This document shows, in pieces, positions 50,135 through 59,021 of a stretch of DNA of 64,000 bases (within the stretch, counting starts at the first letter, position 1; every line of letters begins with the position of its first letter). A program made the translations under genes and the position numbers. Below the pieces are notes generated by a model that worked only from the letters and a program-made list of their open reading frames with translations, ran no database searches and was not told where the DNA came from. The stretch is from Oscillospiraceae bacterium (lineage in GTDB: Bacteria > Bacillota > Clostridia > Oscillospirales > Ruminococcaceae), in NCBI GenBank assembly GCA_018110825.1, contig JAGBCL010000093.1:1-64000 (forward strand), in the 5' to 3' direction.

Positions 50135-51184
50135 ATGGTTAGATCACTTTACTCAGGTGTATCGGGTCTTACGACACACCAGCAGAGAATGGACGTTATC
50201 GGTAATAACATCGCTAACGTTAATACATATGGCTTTAAGTCATCAAGAGTTACCTTCCGTGATGTTTACTATCAGACATCCATCGGTGAAACAGCAGGTA
50301 CTCACTCATTCGCAGGTAACAACCCATCTACAGTAGGTTACGGTGTACAGCTTGGCTCTATCGACAAGGATATGTCAATGTCATCCTTCCAGTCCACAAA
50401 CAGAGTTCTCGACCTTGCTATCAGCGGTGACGGCTTCTTCATTACTTCTCAGTTTGACGGCTCACTGCTTAAGGGCGACCCTGATACTGGAAAGCTTACC
50501 GAACCATTCAATATTCCACCAAAATCCACTACTTATACAAGAATGGGTAACTTCTCAATCGACAGCAACGGTAACCTCGTTGCAGGCGCAAACACCTTTG
50601 TACTCGGTACATGTAACTCCGATGAAGGTCTTGCTCTCGTAGGTGACGAAAGTGCTGCAATTCTTGACACACTCAATATCACATCAGGCAGAAATGCTGC
50701 AGGTGATAACGATGAAGAAGGCGATGTTTTCGGTTCTGACCTTACAGCTGCAAATATCATCAATATTGAAGAACTTATCAACAAGGCTTACGAAGAAGAC
50801 CTTGAAGAATCAGAAAAGTGGCTCACTTATGCTGACCTTTCTGCTTTCCAGATTGGTAAGGACGGCGTAATCACAGTTACATACAACAGTAAGATGAAGG
50901 CTATCGCAAGAATTGAACTTGCTACATTCGACAACCAGGAAGGTCTTATCGAGGACGGTAACACTTCCTTTATCGAAACAGCAGCTTCAGGTGTAGCTAA
51001 AATCAAGAAGCCGGGTGACCCGGGCGCAGGCTTTACACAGTCCAACAAGCTGGAAATGTCCAACGTTAACCTCGCTCAGGAATTTTCTGATATGATCGTT
51101 ACACAGAGAGGTTATCAGGCTAACGCAAGAATTATCACAACTTCCGACTCCATGCTTGAAGAGCTTGTAAACCTTAAGCGATAA
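50135..51184 (+). CDS. flgE: Flagellar hook protein FlgE
   Basis: The 349-residue product has an N-terminal rod/hook motif (RSLYSGVSGLTTHQQRMDVIGNNIANVNTYGFKSSRVTF), DLAISGDGFF, and the C-terminal hook motif (LEMSNVNLAQEFSDMIVTQRGYQANARIITTSDSMLEELVNLKR). It polymerises into the hook. Biased codons suggest strong expression. AAAAGGAG lies 10 bases upstream. Confidence 0.95.
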   Translation: MVRSLYSGVSGLTTHQQRMDVIGNNIANVNTYGFKSSRVTFRDVYYQTSIGETAGTHSFAGNNPSTVGYGVQLGSIDKDMSMSSFQSTNRVLDLAISGDGFFITSQFDGSLLKGDPDTGKLTEPFNIPPKSTTYTRMGNFSIDSNGNLVAGANTFVLGTCNSDEGLALVGDESAAILDTLNITSGRNAAGDNDEEGDVFGSDLTAANIINIEELINKAYEEDLEESEKWLTYADLSAFQIGKDGVITVTYNSKMKAIARIELATFDNQEGLIEDGNTSFIETAASGVAKIKKPGDPGAGFTQSNKLEMSNVNLAQEFSDMIVTQRGYQANARIITTSDSMLEELVNLKR

Positions 51185-51188
51185 TAAA

Positions 51189-51435
51189 CTGAAAAGCGTT
51201 TTATGCTTTTCAGCTCAGTGTTTTACTTTTATGATTGTCATCATAAAAGTAAAACACATACTTATGATTCTATAATACCGCTTTCGTGTAACAGTTGGCG
51301 CTGTTGAAAGCGGATACGGTCTTATATTTACAGCGGTGAAAATCGCAATCCCTTACGTTCCTCACGCTTTGGCGGGCGGAGGAACATCCTTCGGATTTCA
51401 CGGTCTGCGGAACAGCAGATTGTTCCGCAGAACCG
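51189..51435. other. Highly structured 307-bp gap between flgE and flbD
   Basis: Stems in order are 51189-51213 (9 bp), 51218-51235 with 51240-51257 (18 bp, perfect), 51278-51313 (CCGCTTTC/GAAAGCGG with inner AACAG/CTGTT), GTGAAA/TTTCAC around GTTCCTC/GAGGAAC (about 51334-51400), and 51405-51430 (10 bp, extended by CGGT/ACCG). No T-run follows the strong stems, so simple termination is not obvious. No reading frame fits. Confidence 0.8.
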
Positions 51436-51491
51436 TTGAAAATCTACAAAATGTATAAATTTAAACAAATATTACATAAAGGAGTTTGCTT

Positions 51492-51683
51492 ATGATTCAG
51501 CTTACACGAATTAACGGAACAGTTCTTCTCGTTAACGAACACTTTATTGAAATTGCAGAGGAAACTCCTGATACGGTTGTGACAATGCAGAACGGTCACA
51601 GATATCTTGTAAAGGAAACTGTTCAGGAAATTATCGACAAGTCTGCCGAGTTCAGACGCGAAAGTTATCCTAACAATAAATAA
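51492..51683 (+). CDS. flbD: FlbD/SwrD family flagellar protein
   Basis: The 63-residue protein (MIQLTRINGTVLLVNEHFIEIAEETPDTVVTMQNGHRYLV) matches the FlbD family, called SwrD in Bacillus, where it supports motor power for swarming. AAAGGAG lies 7 bases before the ATG at 51492. It sits directly before motA, consistent with a stator-linked role. Confidence 0.93.
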   Translation: MIQLTRINGTVLLVNEHFIEIAEETPDTVVTMQNGHRYLVKETVQEIIDKSAEFRRESYPNNK

Positions 51684-51744
51684 GAAAATTACGGCTGAAT
51701 GTTGTTCTGACATTGCCTAAAATAAATTTTGGAGGAAGTTTGTT

Positions 51745-52545
51745 ATGAATATTTCGGGTATTATCGGATTACTTCTTGCCATAGGGCTTGTAATCTGGGG
51801 AATTATGACGGGCGGTGATATTGCTGGATTCTGGGATCCGCCGTCTGTTGCTATCGTTCTTGGCGGTACTATCGGTGCGGTAATCTTCAACTTTCCGCTG
51901 TCCGTTCTTACTAAAGTGCCGAAAATGCTTAAAATTGCATTTCTGCCAAAGAAATACGATCCTGATAAGTACATAGAGGAAATGGTTGACTACTGTAAGA
52001 CAGCTCGTATGAAGGGTATCCTTGCCCTTGAAGAGTCTGCAAATGCTTGTCCTGACCCATTTATGAAGGCTTCTCTTATGCTTATCGTTGACGCTAACGA
52101 TTCCGACAAGGTTCAGAGTATGCTCGATGACTCCATCAACTTCATCTGTGAGCGTCACGAAAATAACTACGCTCTCTGGTCAAAGGCTTCCGCAATTGCT
52201 CCTGCTCTCGGTATGATCGGTACACTTATCGGTCTTATCAATATGCTTGCAGGTCTTGACCCAAGTGACCCTAACTCTGCTGCAACTCTCGGTCAGGGTA
52301 TGTCTACAGCCCTTGTTACAACATTCTATGGTTGTATTCTTGCTCACCTTATCTTTACACCAATCGGTAACCTTTGTAAATACAACCACAATCAGGAAGT
52401 TCTCTGTCTTCAGATTATCGAAGAAGGTACACTTGCTATCATCTCAGGTGCTAACCCGCGTTACGTTGAAGAAAAGCTCCGTATGATGCTTCCCGGTACT
52501 CACAAGCCTAAGAAAAACAACGGTTCTGCAAGTGAGGGTGAATAA
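51745..52545 (+). CDS. motA: Flagellar motor stator protein MotA
   Basis: The 266-residue inner-membrane proton (or sodium) channel subunit has four membrane helices (about 3-20, 30-50, 145-170, 180-205). The cytoplasmic loop carries ILALEESANACPDPFMKASLML. The conserved PALGMIGTLIGLINML helix lines the channel. GGAGG lies upstream. It pairs with MotB 180 bp downstream. Confidence 0.97.
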   Translation: MNISGIIGLLLAIGLVIWGIMTGGDIAGFWDPPSVAIVLGGTIGAVIFNFPLSVLTKVPKMLKIAFLPKKYDPDKYIEEMVDYCKTARMKGILALEESANACPDPFMKASLMLIVDANDSDKVQSMLDDSINFICERHENNYALWSKASAIAPALGMIGTLIGLINMLAGLDPSDPNSAATLGQGMSTALVTTFYGCILAHLIFTPIGNLCKYNHNQEVLCLQIIEEGTLAIISGANPRYVEEKLRMMLPGTHKPKKNNGSASEGE

Positions 52546-52639
52546 ACTTTTTGGCTGATTTTGGACTCAAATGTGCAAAGTGCCTAAATTATAGCGGAAA
52601 ATTCCGTGGCTAAAAAGTGAACTTTTTTCAGAAATAACC

Positions 52640-52668
52640 TTTAAATTTTTATTGAAGTATGATATAAT
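52640..52668 (+). promoter_or_regulatory. Weak candidate promoter before motB
   Basis: TATAAT (52663-52668) is good, but the -35 hexamer TTTAAA (52640-52645) is poor. The 183-bp gap between motA and motB makes a separate promoter plausible. Confidence 0.4.
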
Positions 52669-52728
52669 TATATAATCAAAATTATAATTGAATGAATTAT
52701 AACTATTTGTCGAAAGGGGGAAAAGACT

Positions 52729-53646
52729 TTGGCTAAAAGAAGACCGGCACCTGAAGAAGAAGGTGCTAACTGGATGGACACCTATGGTGATATGATTACG
52801 CTGGTTCTCACATTCTTCGTTCTGCTTTATTCAATGTCCTCGATGGACGTAAGCAAATGGCAGTATATTGCCGAGGCTTTTTCCAAAGGCAAGATTTCCG
52901 ATACACAGATTCAGGTTGTTGGTAAACCAAATCCTGAAAATGACCCTTCAGCTGTGTATGATGATACGGTTCCTGAAGTCGATGTTTACGACGAAATCGT
53001 GGATTTTGAGGACTTCTTCATGTACCTCAAGGAGGTTATCACAACAAACAACCTTCAGGAAAGTGTAAGTGTAGAAATGTCCAATACGGGCGTATATATG
53101 CGTTTCCGTGACAATATATTCTTCGCAGGCGACAGTGATGTCCTGCTTGACGAAGGTAAATATATTCTCGATATCATTTCCGATGGTATCAGAAGCGTGA
53201 ACGAGAGAATTCATGCAATCAAGGTAAGCGGTCATACCGCAGGCGCTGCGAATTCCGATGCGAACGAGTGGACGCTTTCATCGGGACGCGCTACCTCAGT
53301 TATCAACTATATGCTCAGTCTTGACGCTTGTGACCCTGAAAAGTTCTCAGCAGCAGGTTACGGTAAATACCGCCCTGTTGATACGAACGATACCGAAGAG
53401 GGCAGACGTCAGAACAGACGAGTTGAAATAGTATTTATCAGAAACGATGTTGACTTTACAGACCCCGAGGTTATCCAGGAGCTGTTCCAGATGGAATACG
53501 GCACAGACTTTGTTCAGTATTCCGATGCTGACGGTACGGTTCCCGAAACGGATTCTGTTGCAGAAGATGTTCCCGAGGTTGACGCTGAAAGAACAGACCC
53601 TGACAGGGTTTACGTTTCCAAGGAAGACGTGCTTGCTGCCAATTAA
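52729..53646 (+). CDS. motB: Flagellar motor stator protein MotB
   Basis: The 305-residue product has one membrane helix (about 22-40) preceded by the ion-binding Asp21 (YGDMITLVLTFF). An outer OmpA-like peptidoglycan-binding domain carries VSGHTAGAANSDANEWTLSSGRA and an RRQNRRVEIVF ending. The C-terminal acidic tail is longer than usual. It starts at TTG with GAAAGGGGG 8 bases upstream. Confidence 0.96.
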   Translation: MAKRRPAPEEEGANWMDTYGDMITLVLTFFVLLYSMSSMDVSKWQYIAEAFSKGKISDTQIQVVGKPNPENDPSAVYDDTVPEVDVYDEIVDFEDFFMYLKEVITTNNLQESVSVEMSNTGVYMRFRDNIFFAGDSDVLLDEGKYILDIISDGIRSVNERIHAIKVSGHTAGAANSDANEWTLSSGRATSVINYMLSLDACDPEKFSAAGYGKYRPVDTNDTEEGRRQNRRVEIVFIRNDVDFTDPEVIQELFQMEYGTDFVQYSDADGTVPETDSVAEDVPEVDAERTDPDRVYVSKEDVLAAN

Positions 53647-53698
53647 GGCAGTTGAATAAACCGGAAATATCCGTTCCGGAAAGGATGGTTGCTAAAAA

Positions 53699-54709
53699 AT
53701 GGCTGACGTATTGTCGCAAAGCCAGATTGACGCACTGCTGAACAGCTTTTCTGCCGAAGGCTCAAAGGCCTTTGAGGAGATAGAGGAACAATCCAAGGAG
53801 CAGAAGATAAAGAACTATGACTTCAAGATGCCTAAGAAGTTCACCAAGGAACAGCTTAAGGTTATCGACGGTATCTTCGAAAACTACTCCAGAGTGCTTT
53901 CTTCATATCTTACAGGTCTTATGAGAGTTTACTGTAAGGTTGAGGTTCTCCAGATAGAAGAACAGCTTTACTATGAGTTCAACAATGCGTTGCCTGACTA
54001 TGTTATGATGTCAATGGTTAACATGGGTATAACCGATGACGATGTGCTCGAAACAAACTGCATTATGCAGGTTTCCAATCCGATTGCCTACTCGATGATG
54101 GATCGCCTTATGGGAGGAAGCGGAAACTATGTTGAACAGAACAGAGATTTCTCCGAAATCGAAATCGGACTTTTCTCAACAGTTCTGAACAAGATGGCAG
54201 GTTTGCTGAAAGACCCATGGGGTACATATATAGACATTAACCCTTCAATTACAACAATCGAAACAAATGCAAGAGTCATGCAGTCCATTTCACCTGACGA
54301 GGTAGTAATCCTTGTTGTACTGGAAATGGAAATCAAGGATCTCAAGAACACAATGACCTTCTGTATCCCTGCTATGAACCTTGAGTCGATTATGGCGAAA
54401 TTCGGCGACAGATGGTCAAGAACCACCAAGAAGCTTGACCCGAAGAGAGAAAAGGAAAGACGCTACTCTCTGCTTGAAGCTATCAAGGATTCCGACCTCA
54501 GAATTGATACAATTCTGTGTGATACAAAGCTCGACCTGTTTGATGTGCTTACGATGCAGGTGGGTGATATAATTCCTTTGAATATGCCTATTGACAGCAA
54601 TGTTACCGTGAAAATCGGGGATAATGTCTGGTTTGATGGTAAGCTTGGCATAAAGAACAAGAAAAAAGCTGTCAAGATTGATAACATATACAAGGATTTG
54701 GGAAAATAA
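53699..54709 (+). CDS. fliM: Flagellar motor switch protein FliM
   Basis: The 336-residue product has the N-terminal CheY-binding peptide LSQSQIDALL (5-14). The middle domain resembles CheC phosphatases (about 40-230), and the C-terminal SpoA domain (about 250-330, DTKLDLFDVLTMQVGDIIPLN) contacts FliN/FliY. Its place before fliY is standard for Firmicutes. Confidence 0.97.
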   Translation: MADVLSQSQIDALLNSFSAEGSKAFEEIEEQSKEQKIKNYDFKMPKKFTKEQLKVIDGIFENYSRVLSSYLTGLMRVYCKVEVLQIEEQLYYEFNNALPDYVMMSMVNMGITDDDVLETNCIMQVSNPIAYSMMDRLMGGSGNYVEQNRDFSEIEIGLFSTVLNKMAGLLKDPWGTYIDINPSITTIETNARVMQSISPDEVVILVVLEMEIKDLKNTMTFCIPAMNLESIMAKFGDRWSRTTKKLDPKREKERRYSLLEAIKDSDLRIDTILCDTKLDLFDVLTMQVGDIIPLNMPIDSNVTVKIGDNVWFDGKLGIKNKKKAVKIDNIYKDLGK

Positions 54710-54760
54710 CCGTGCAGAAGCAAACGGATTATTTTGCATACGGAAAGGAAGGTTACTTTA

Positions 54761-56047
54761 ATGAGCGATGAGAAGATTATTCTCGAAGGCTTCGGCGATA
54801 TAGAGATGGACGCCATCGGCGAGATAATGAATATTACCATGGGTTCAGCGGCAACGGCAGTTTCCAATATGCTCTCCGCTAAGGTATGGATTACAACCCC
54901 TAAGGTAAGCATTGTCAAGTCCGAGGAGCTGTCCTTCCCTGAGCTTGAACCTTCGATAATGGTAAGAATTAAATATACACAGGGCGTTTCTGGTCAGAAT
55001 GTTCTCGTTCTCAAGCAGAACGACGTCCAGCTTATTCTTAATCAGCTGATGGGTCTGCCGCTTGAGGTTACAGACGATTTCCAGTTTGATGAAATGAATA
55101 TATCTGCTGTGTGTGAGGTTATGAACCAGATGATGGGTGCCTCCGCTACAGCACTTTCCGAGATTATCGAAACAACCGTTGATATCTCTACCCCTGAAGC
55201 AATTGTTCAGGAGGGAACAACTGCCGAAAATATGAAGAACGAAATGTACGAGATTGCAGGACAGGAACATGTCTGCACCGTAAAGTTCGACCTCACAATT
55301 GACGGCGTAATCAATTCCGAGTTTATCTCCGTGCTGACTCTTGACCTTGCCAAGGATATGGCAGACAAGATGATGGCGGGTTACAATAATATTATGGACA
55401 GCATTGAAGAGGTTGAGCCTGAGCCGGCACCGGCTCCTGCACCGTCTTCAGGCGGAGGAGGAACTCTTTCCCAGGAGGAAATTGAAAAGCTTCTCAGCGG
55501 AGGCGCAGCTGCTTCAGAGCCTGCTCCCGCACCAGCACCTGCACCGGTACCTCAGCCGGCAGCGCAGCCTGCACCTCAGGCAATGCCGCAGATGCCTTAC
55601 GGTCAGCCGCCTATGGCAGACCCGAATATGGCAGCTATGTATGGCATGTATCCTCAGGGCATGTATCCTCAGCAGCCGATGATGCAGCCTCAGATGATGC
55701 CTCAGCAGCCTGTAAATGTACAGCCTGTTCAGCTTCAGAGCTTTGCTTCATATCAGAACAATACGCTCTCTCAGGAGCAGAACGATAACCTTAAACTGCT
55801 GATGAATGTTCCGCTGAATGTTACAGTTGAAATCGGTTCGGCAGTAAAGAAGGTTAAGGATATTTTGGAATTCACTCAGGGTACAATCATCGAACTTGAA
55901 CGTCAGGCAGGTGCTCCGGTTGACATTATTGTTAACGGCAACCTGATTGCAAAGGGTGATGTCGTAGTTATTGATGATAACTTTGCAGTAAGAATTACAG
56001 AAATTATCAAGTCTAAATTCCTTGATACCCTCAGCGGCAAGGATTAA
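54761..56047 (+). CDS. fliY: Flagellar motor switch phosphatase FliY
   Basis: The 428-residue product has a CheC-like phosphatase domain (about 8-205, with IGEIMNITMGSAATAVSNML and CEVMNQMMGASATALSEI as the paired active-site helices). A Pro/Ala/Met/Gln-rich linker (about 215-340) and a FliN/SpoA domain (about 345-428) follow. A CheY-binding-type peptide LSQEEIEKLL sits inside the linker (236-245), where other FliY proteins carry it at the N-terminus. The ATG at 54761 has AAGGAAGG 8 bases upstream. Confidence 0.95.
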   Translation: MSDEKIILEGFGDIEMDAIGEIMNITMGSAATAVSNMLSAKVWITTPKVSIVKSEELSFPELEPSIMVRIKYTQGVSGQNVLVLKQNDVQLILNQLMGLPLEVTDDFQFDEMNISAVCEVMNQMMGASATALSEIIETTVDISTPEAIVQEGTTAENMKNEMYEIAGQEHVCTVKFDLTIDGVINSEFISVLTLDLAKDMADKMMAGYNNIMDSIEEVEPEPAPAPAPSSGGGGTLSQEEIEKLLSGGAAASEPAPAPAPAPVPQPAAQPAPQAMPQMPYGQPPMADPNMAAMYGMYPQGMYPQQPMMQPQMMPQQPVNVQPVQLQSFASYQNNTLSQEQNDNLKLLMNVPLNVTVEIGSAVKKVKDILEFTQGTIIELERQAGAPVDIIVNGNLIAKGDVVVIDDNFAVRITEIIKSKFLDTLSGKD

Positions 56048-56059
56048 GAAAGTAGATAA

Positions 56060-56121
56060 CCGAAGCAAGGTGAACTGCTTCGGAAAACAATAAGCAGGAA
56101 ACGGCTCCGCCCGACGTTTCC
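56060..56121. other. Two hairpins in the fliY-cheY gap
   Basis: Stems of 8 bp (56060-56067 with 56076-56083) and 7 bp (56097-56103 with 56115-56121), neither followed by a T-run. They probably mark RNA processing or partial attenuation before cheY. Confidence 0.55.
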
Positions 56122-56171
56122 GAAGTAAAACAAAAAATATTATTCCTGCGGCGGAGAAACGGAGTTTTATT

Positions 56172-56534
56172 ATGGATAAGAAGATTATGCTCGTTGACGA
56201 TGCGGCTTTTATGAGAATGATGATTAAGGATGCCCTTACAAAGAACGGTTATACAAATATCCTTGAGGCTGCTGACGGCGAAATCGCTTGCAATACATAT
56301 GCAACAGAAAAGCCTGACCTCGTAATCATGGACATCACAATGCCTAACAAGACAGGTATCGAAGCTCTCCGTGATATCAAGGCAGCTGACCCTTCCGCTA
56401 AGATTGTAATGTGCTCCGCTATGGGTCAGGAATCCATGGTAGTTGAAGCAATCAAGCTCGGCGCTCTCGACTTTATCGTTAAGCCATTCAAGGCTGACAG
56501 AATTCTTCAGACAGTTCAGAAGGTTCTCGGCTAA
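56172..56534 (+). CDS. cheY: Chemotaxis response regulator CheY
   Basis: The 120-residue single receiver domain has the acidic pair Asp9-Asp10, phosphoacceptor Asp54 (IMDITMP), Ser82 and Lys104. When phosphorylated by CheA (not in the window) it binds FliM/FliY to change rotation. CGGAG lies 7 bases upstream. Codons are strongly biased, fitting high expression. Confidence 0.97.
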   Translation: MDKKIMLVDDAAFMRMMIKDALTKNGYTNILEAADGEIACNTYATEKPDLVIMDITMPNKTGIEALRDIKAADPSAKIVMCSAMGQESMVVEAIKLGALDFIVKPFKADRILQTVQKVLG

Positions 56535-56537
56535 TAA

Positions 56538-56945
56538 ATGATTGGCGAAGTTTTTACTGTAATCTGTGCCCTGCTTGGCGTAATAGGTCTGCTTTTTCTG
56601 ACCTTTTACGCATATAAGTGGCTCAACAAGCATCGTATGTCAGGCGGCTTCGGTTACAATAACCGCTCGATAAAAATTGTTGAGTATGTAAGCATTGCGC
56701 AGGATAAACAGCTGATGATTGTTACCGTGGGAAGCAAGAAAATGCTCCTCGGGGTAACTCCGAATGCTGTTACAAAGGTCTGCGACCTTGACGATGAGGA
56801 TATCGCTGTTTGTGAAAGTGAATCCGAGGGCGAGGAAAGCGGCTTTATGAATAGTCTTAAAAAAGCGTTTGCCGAAAGAAATAAGGCAAGCGCTGAAACC
56901 CTTGAAAATAAAGAGGACGGACGGAATGAAAAAAATGATTTTTAA
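56538..56945 (+). CDS. fliO: Flagellar biosynthetic protein FliO
   Basis: The 135-residue product has one N-terminal membrane helix (about 5-27) and a cytoplasmic FliO domain (SIKIVEYVSIAQDKQLMIVTVGSKKMLLGVT). It helps FliP assemble. It starts 3 bp after cheY. Its last 20 bp overlap the start of fliP. Confidence 0.93.
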   Translation: MIGEVFTVICALLGVIGLLFLTFYAYKWLNKHRMSGGFGYNNRSIKIVEYVSIAQDKQLMIVTVGSKKMLLGVTPNAVTKVCDLDDEDIAVCESESEGEESGFMNSLKKAFAERNKASAETLENKEDGRNEKNDF

Positions 56946-57861
56946 GAGGCTTGTCAAGGCAGCAGCAGGAATAATCTGTGCTGCGGCAATGGCTGCTTCA
57001 CTTTCCTCCGTGACCGCTTTTGCCGTTTCGGAGCCCGAAGTCACGGGAATTGTTACAGAGATACCTAATCTTGAAACAACAGTACCCCAGACGGAACAGA
57101 CTCAGCCTGAAGCTGAGAATATTGACGAAGCGGTTACAACAACAGCGCTCCCATATAATGAGCCGATAACAGATGATGAAGAGGCAAGCAACCTCCTCGA
57201 CCAGCTGAATATCAACGAAAGCTCAACTACCATTGACCTGGTTATTCTTATTACAATTCTTTCACTGGCACCATCAATTCTTGTAATGCTTACCTGCTTT
57301 ACAAGAATTATCATTTCATTCTCACTTCTGAGAAATGCAATGGGCGTACAGCAAACCCCGCCGAATCAGGTTATGATAGGACTTGCGCTGTTTCTTACTT
57401 TGTTTATAATGACACCAGTTCTTAATGAGATGAACGAGGTTGCCTATGTGCCGTACAAAAACGGGGAATATACTTCCGTCGAAGCGGTGCAGGCGGCTTC
57501 AAGACCTCTGAAAGAATGGATGCTGAAGAACACCAGCAACGATTCCATGGATTTTTTCCTCGGTCTGACAGATACCGAAATTCAGGCAGAAACAGAAGAG
57601 GAGTTTATCGATGAAATCAGCTTTGTAATGGTTGTTCCTGCATTTGTCTTAAGTGAAATCAAAATCGGATTCGAAATCGGCTTCCTGCTGTATATTCCTT
57701 TCCTGGTTATTGATATTATAGTTTCAACAATCCTCATGTCAATGGGTATGATGATGCTTCCGCCGACAACGGTATCAATTCCGTTCAAGCTGCTGCTTTT
57801 CATTCTCTGCGACGGCTGGACACTGCTGGTTGGCTCGCTTGTTACGGGCTTCAATACATAG
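56926..57861 (+). CDS. fliP: Flagellar export gate protein FliP
   Basis: The 311-residue product has a cleavable-type signal peptide (residues 1-32) and an unusually long Thr/Glu-rich exported segment (about 33-95). The conserved core then carries ILSLAPSILVMLTCFTRIIISFSLLRNAMG, a TPVLNEM segment and MGMMMLPPTTVSIPFKLLLFILCDGW. It forms the export gate with FliQ and FliR. The ATG at 56926 (MKKMIFKR) is preferred because GGACGGA is upstream and it gives a proper signal peptide. Confidence 0.95.
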   Translation: MKKMIFKRLVKAAAGIICAAAMAASLSSVTAFAVSEPEVTGIVTEIPNLETTVPQTEQTQPEAENIDEAVTTTALPYNEPITDDEEASNLLDQLNINESSTTIDLVILITILSLAPSILVMLTCFTRIIISFSLLRNAMGVQQTPPNQVMIGLALFLTLFIMTPVLNEMNEVAYVPYKNGEYTSVEAVQAASRPLKEWMLKNTSNDSMDFFLGLTDTEIQAETEEEFIDEISFVMVVPAFVLSEIKIGFEIGFLLYIPFLVIDIIVSTILMSMGMMMLPPTTVSIPFKLLLFILCDGWTLLVGSLVTGFNT

Positions 57862-57875
57862 CGGAGGTGGCATAG

Positions 57876-58160
57876 ATGACAGAGGAACTTGTACTGGAAA
57901 TATTCCGAGAGGCGCTTATGCTGTCAATCAAAATTGCCGGTCCAATGCTGCTGATAAGTATGTTGGTAGGTCTGGTAATTGCGATTCTGCAAGCGGCTAC
58001 CCAGGTGCATGAGCAAACCCTTACATTCGTGCCTAAGGCACTGACAATCGTTGTGCTGCTGCTTTTGTTTGCACCAATGATGACAGCAAGCCTGAATGAG
58101 TTTTTAATACGAATTTTTGACCTTATCAATCAGATAAGCAGTCAGACAGGTGTCGGTTAA
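57876..58160 (+). CDS. fliQ: Flagellar export gate protein FliQ
   Basis: The 94-residue two-helix membrane protein (about 13-38 and 53-75) contains VGLVIAILQAATQVHEQTLTFVPK. GGAGGTGG precedes the ATG. The length and order (P-Q-R) are standard. Confidence 0.97.
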   Translation: MTEELVLEIFREALMLSIKIAGPMLLISMLVGLVIAILQAATQVHEQTLTFVPKALTIVVLLLLFAPMMTASLNEFLIRIFDLINQISSQTGVG

Positions 58161-58180
58161 CAGTCGGAAAGGAGAAGGCC

Positions 58181-58966
58181 TTGGACTTTTTTATTGTGCT
58201 TTTCCGAAGCTTTGAGACCAACATTCTGGTTTTTGCACGGATATTGTCTATATTTGCTTTTACACCTATTCTTTCAAGACGTAATGTGCCCGTAATCGCA
58301 AGGGTTACAATTTCAATTTTTATCACAATGCTTGTGATTATGGTTGTCCAGCCCGAGCCTGTTGATTCAGGAACTCAGGCGGGAATCTATCTGATGATGC
58401 TGGTAAGAGAAATCTTTATTGGACTGGTCCTCGGCTTTATAACCAATTTGTTCTTCAGCACCGTTCAGGTTGCCGGAGAAATTATGGATATGCAGTCAGG
58501 TCTGGGTATGGCAAAGGTTTTCGACCCTGAAACCAATGCGCAGATTTCTATTATAGGTTCGGTTATCAGCTTTATGATGTATTTGTATTTTTTTGCAACA
58601 AATGCGCATATGTCATATATTCAGCTTTTTGTTATAAGCTTCGATACGCTGCCGGTTGGCGGAGAAGGCTTTAACCCCGATTTGGGATATAACATAGTAT
58701 CCTACTTCTCGGTGCTTCTGGCTATGGTTAGCAAGCTTGCAATGCCGATTATTGCGGCGGCTTTCATTCTTGAATTCTGTATGGGTATGCTGATGAAATC
58801 AGTTCCGCAGATTCAGATTATGGTCGTTAACATTCAGCTGAAGGTTGCAGTAGGTTTTTTAATGCTGTTCTGTATTGCAATTCCATTGTCGGACTTCATT
58901 GATGAGTATCTGCAGACTTGGCTTAATACGGTGGAACAGGTTATTTCAATTATACCTGCAGGATAA
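58181..58966 (+). CDS. fliR: Flagellar export gate protein FliR
   Basis: The 261-residue membrane protein with several helices contains FARILSIFAFTPILSRRNVPVIARV, REIFIGLVLGFITNLFFSTVQVAGEIMDMQSGLGMAKVFDP and FCMGMLMKSVPQIQIM. It starts at TTG 58181 with AAAGGAG upstream. It is followed by flhB. Confidence 0.96.
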   Translation: MDFFIVLFRSFETNILVFARILSIFAFTPILSRRNVPVIARVTISIFITMLVIMVVQPEPVDSGTQAGIYLMMLVREIFIGLVLGFITNLFFSTVQVAGEIMDMQSGLGMAKVFDPETNAQISIIGSVISFMMYLYFFATNAHMSYIQLFVISFDTLPVGGEGFNPDLGYNIVSYFSVLLAMVSKLAMPIIAAAFILEFCMGMLMKSVPQIQIMVVNIQLKVAVGFLMLFCIAIPLSDFIDEYLQTWLNTVEQVISIIPAG

Positions 58967-59021
58967 CTTGCTGTATAAAATCAAAAGATTATTACTTTAA
59001 GTTTACATAAAGGAGATTTCT

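Noticed and set aside
51185-51491. Known riboswitch between flgE and flbD
   Set aside because: I looked for c-di-GMP, T-box and other familiar conserved cores and could not match one; the fold is reported as unexplained instead.
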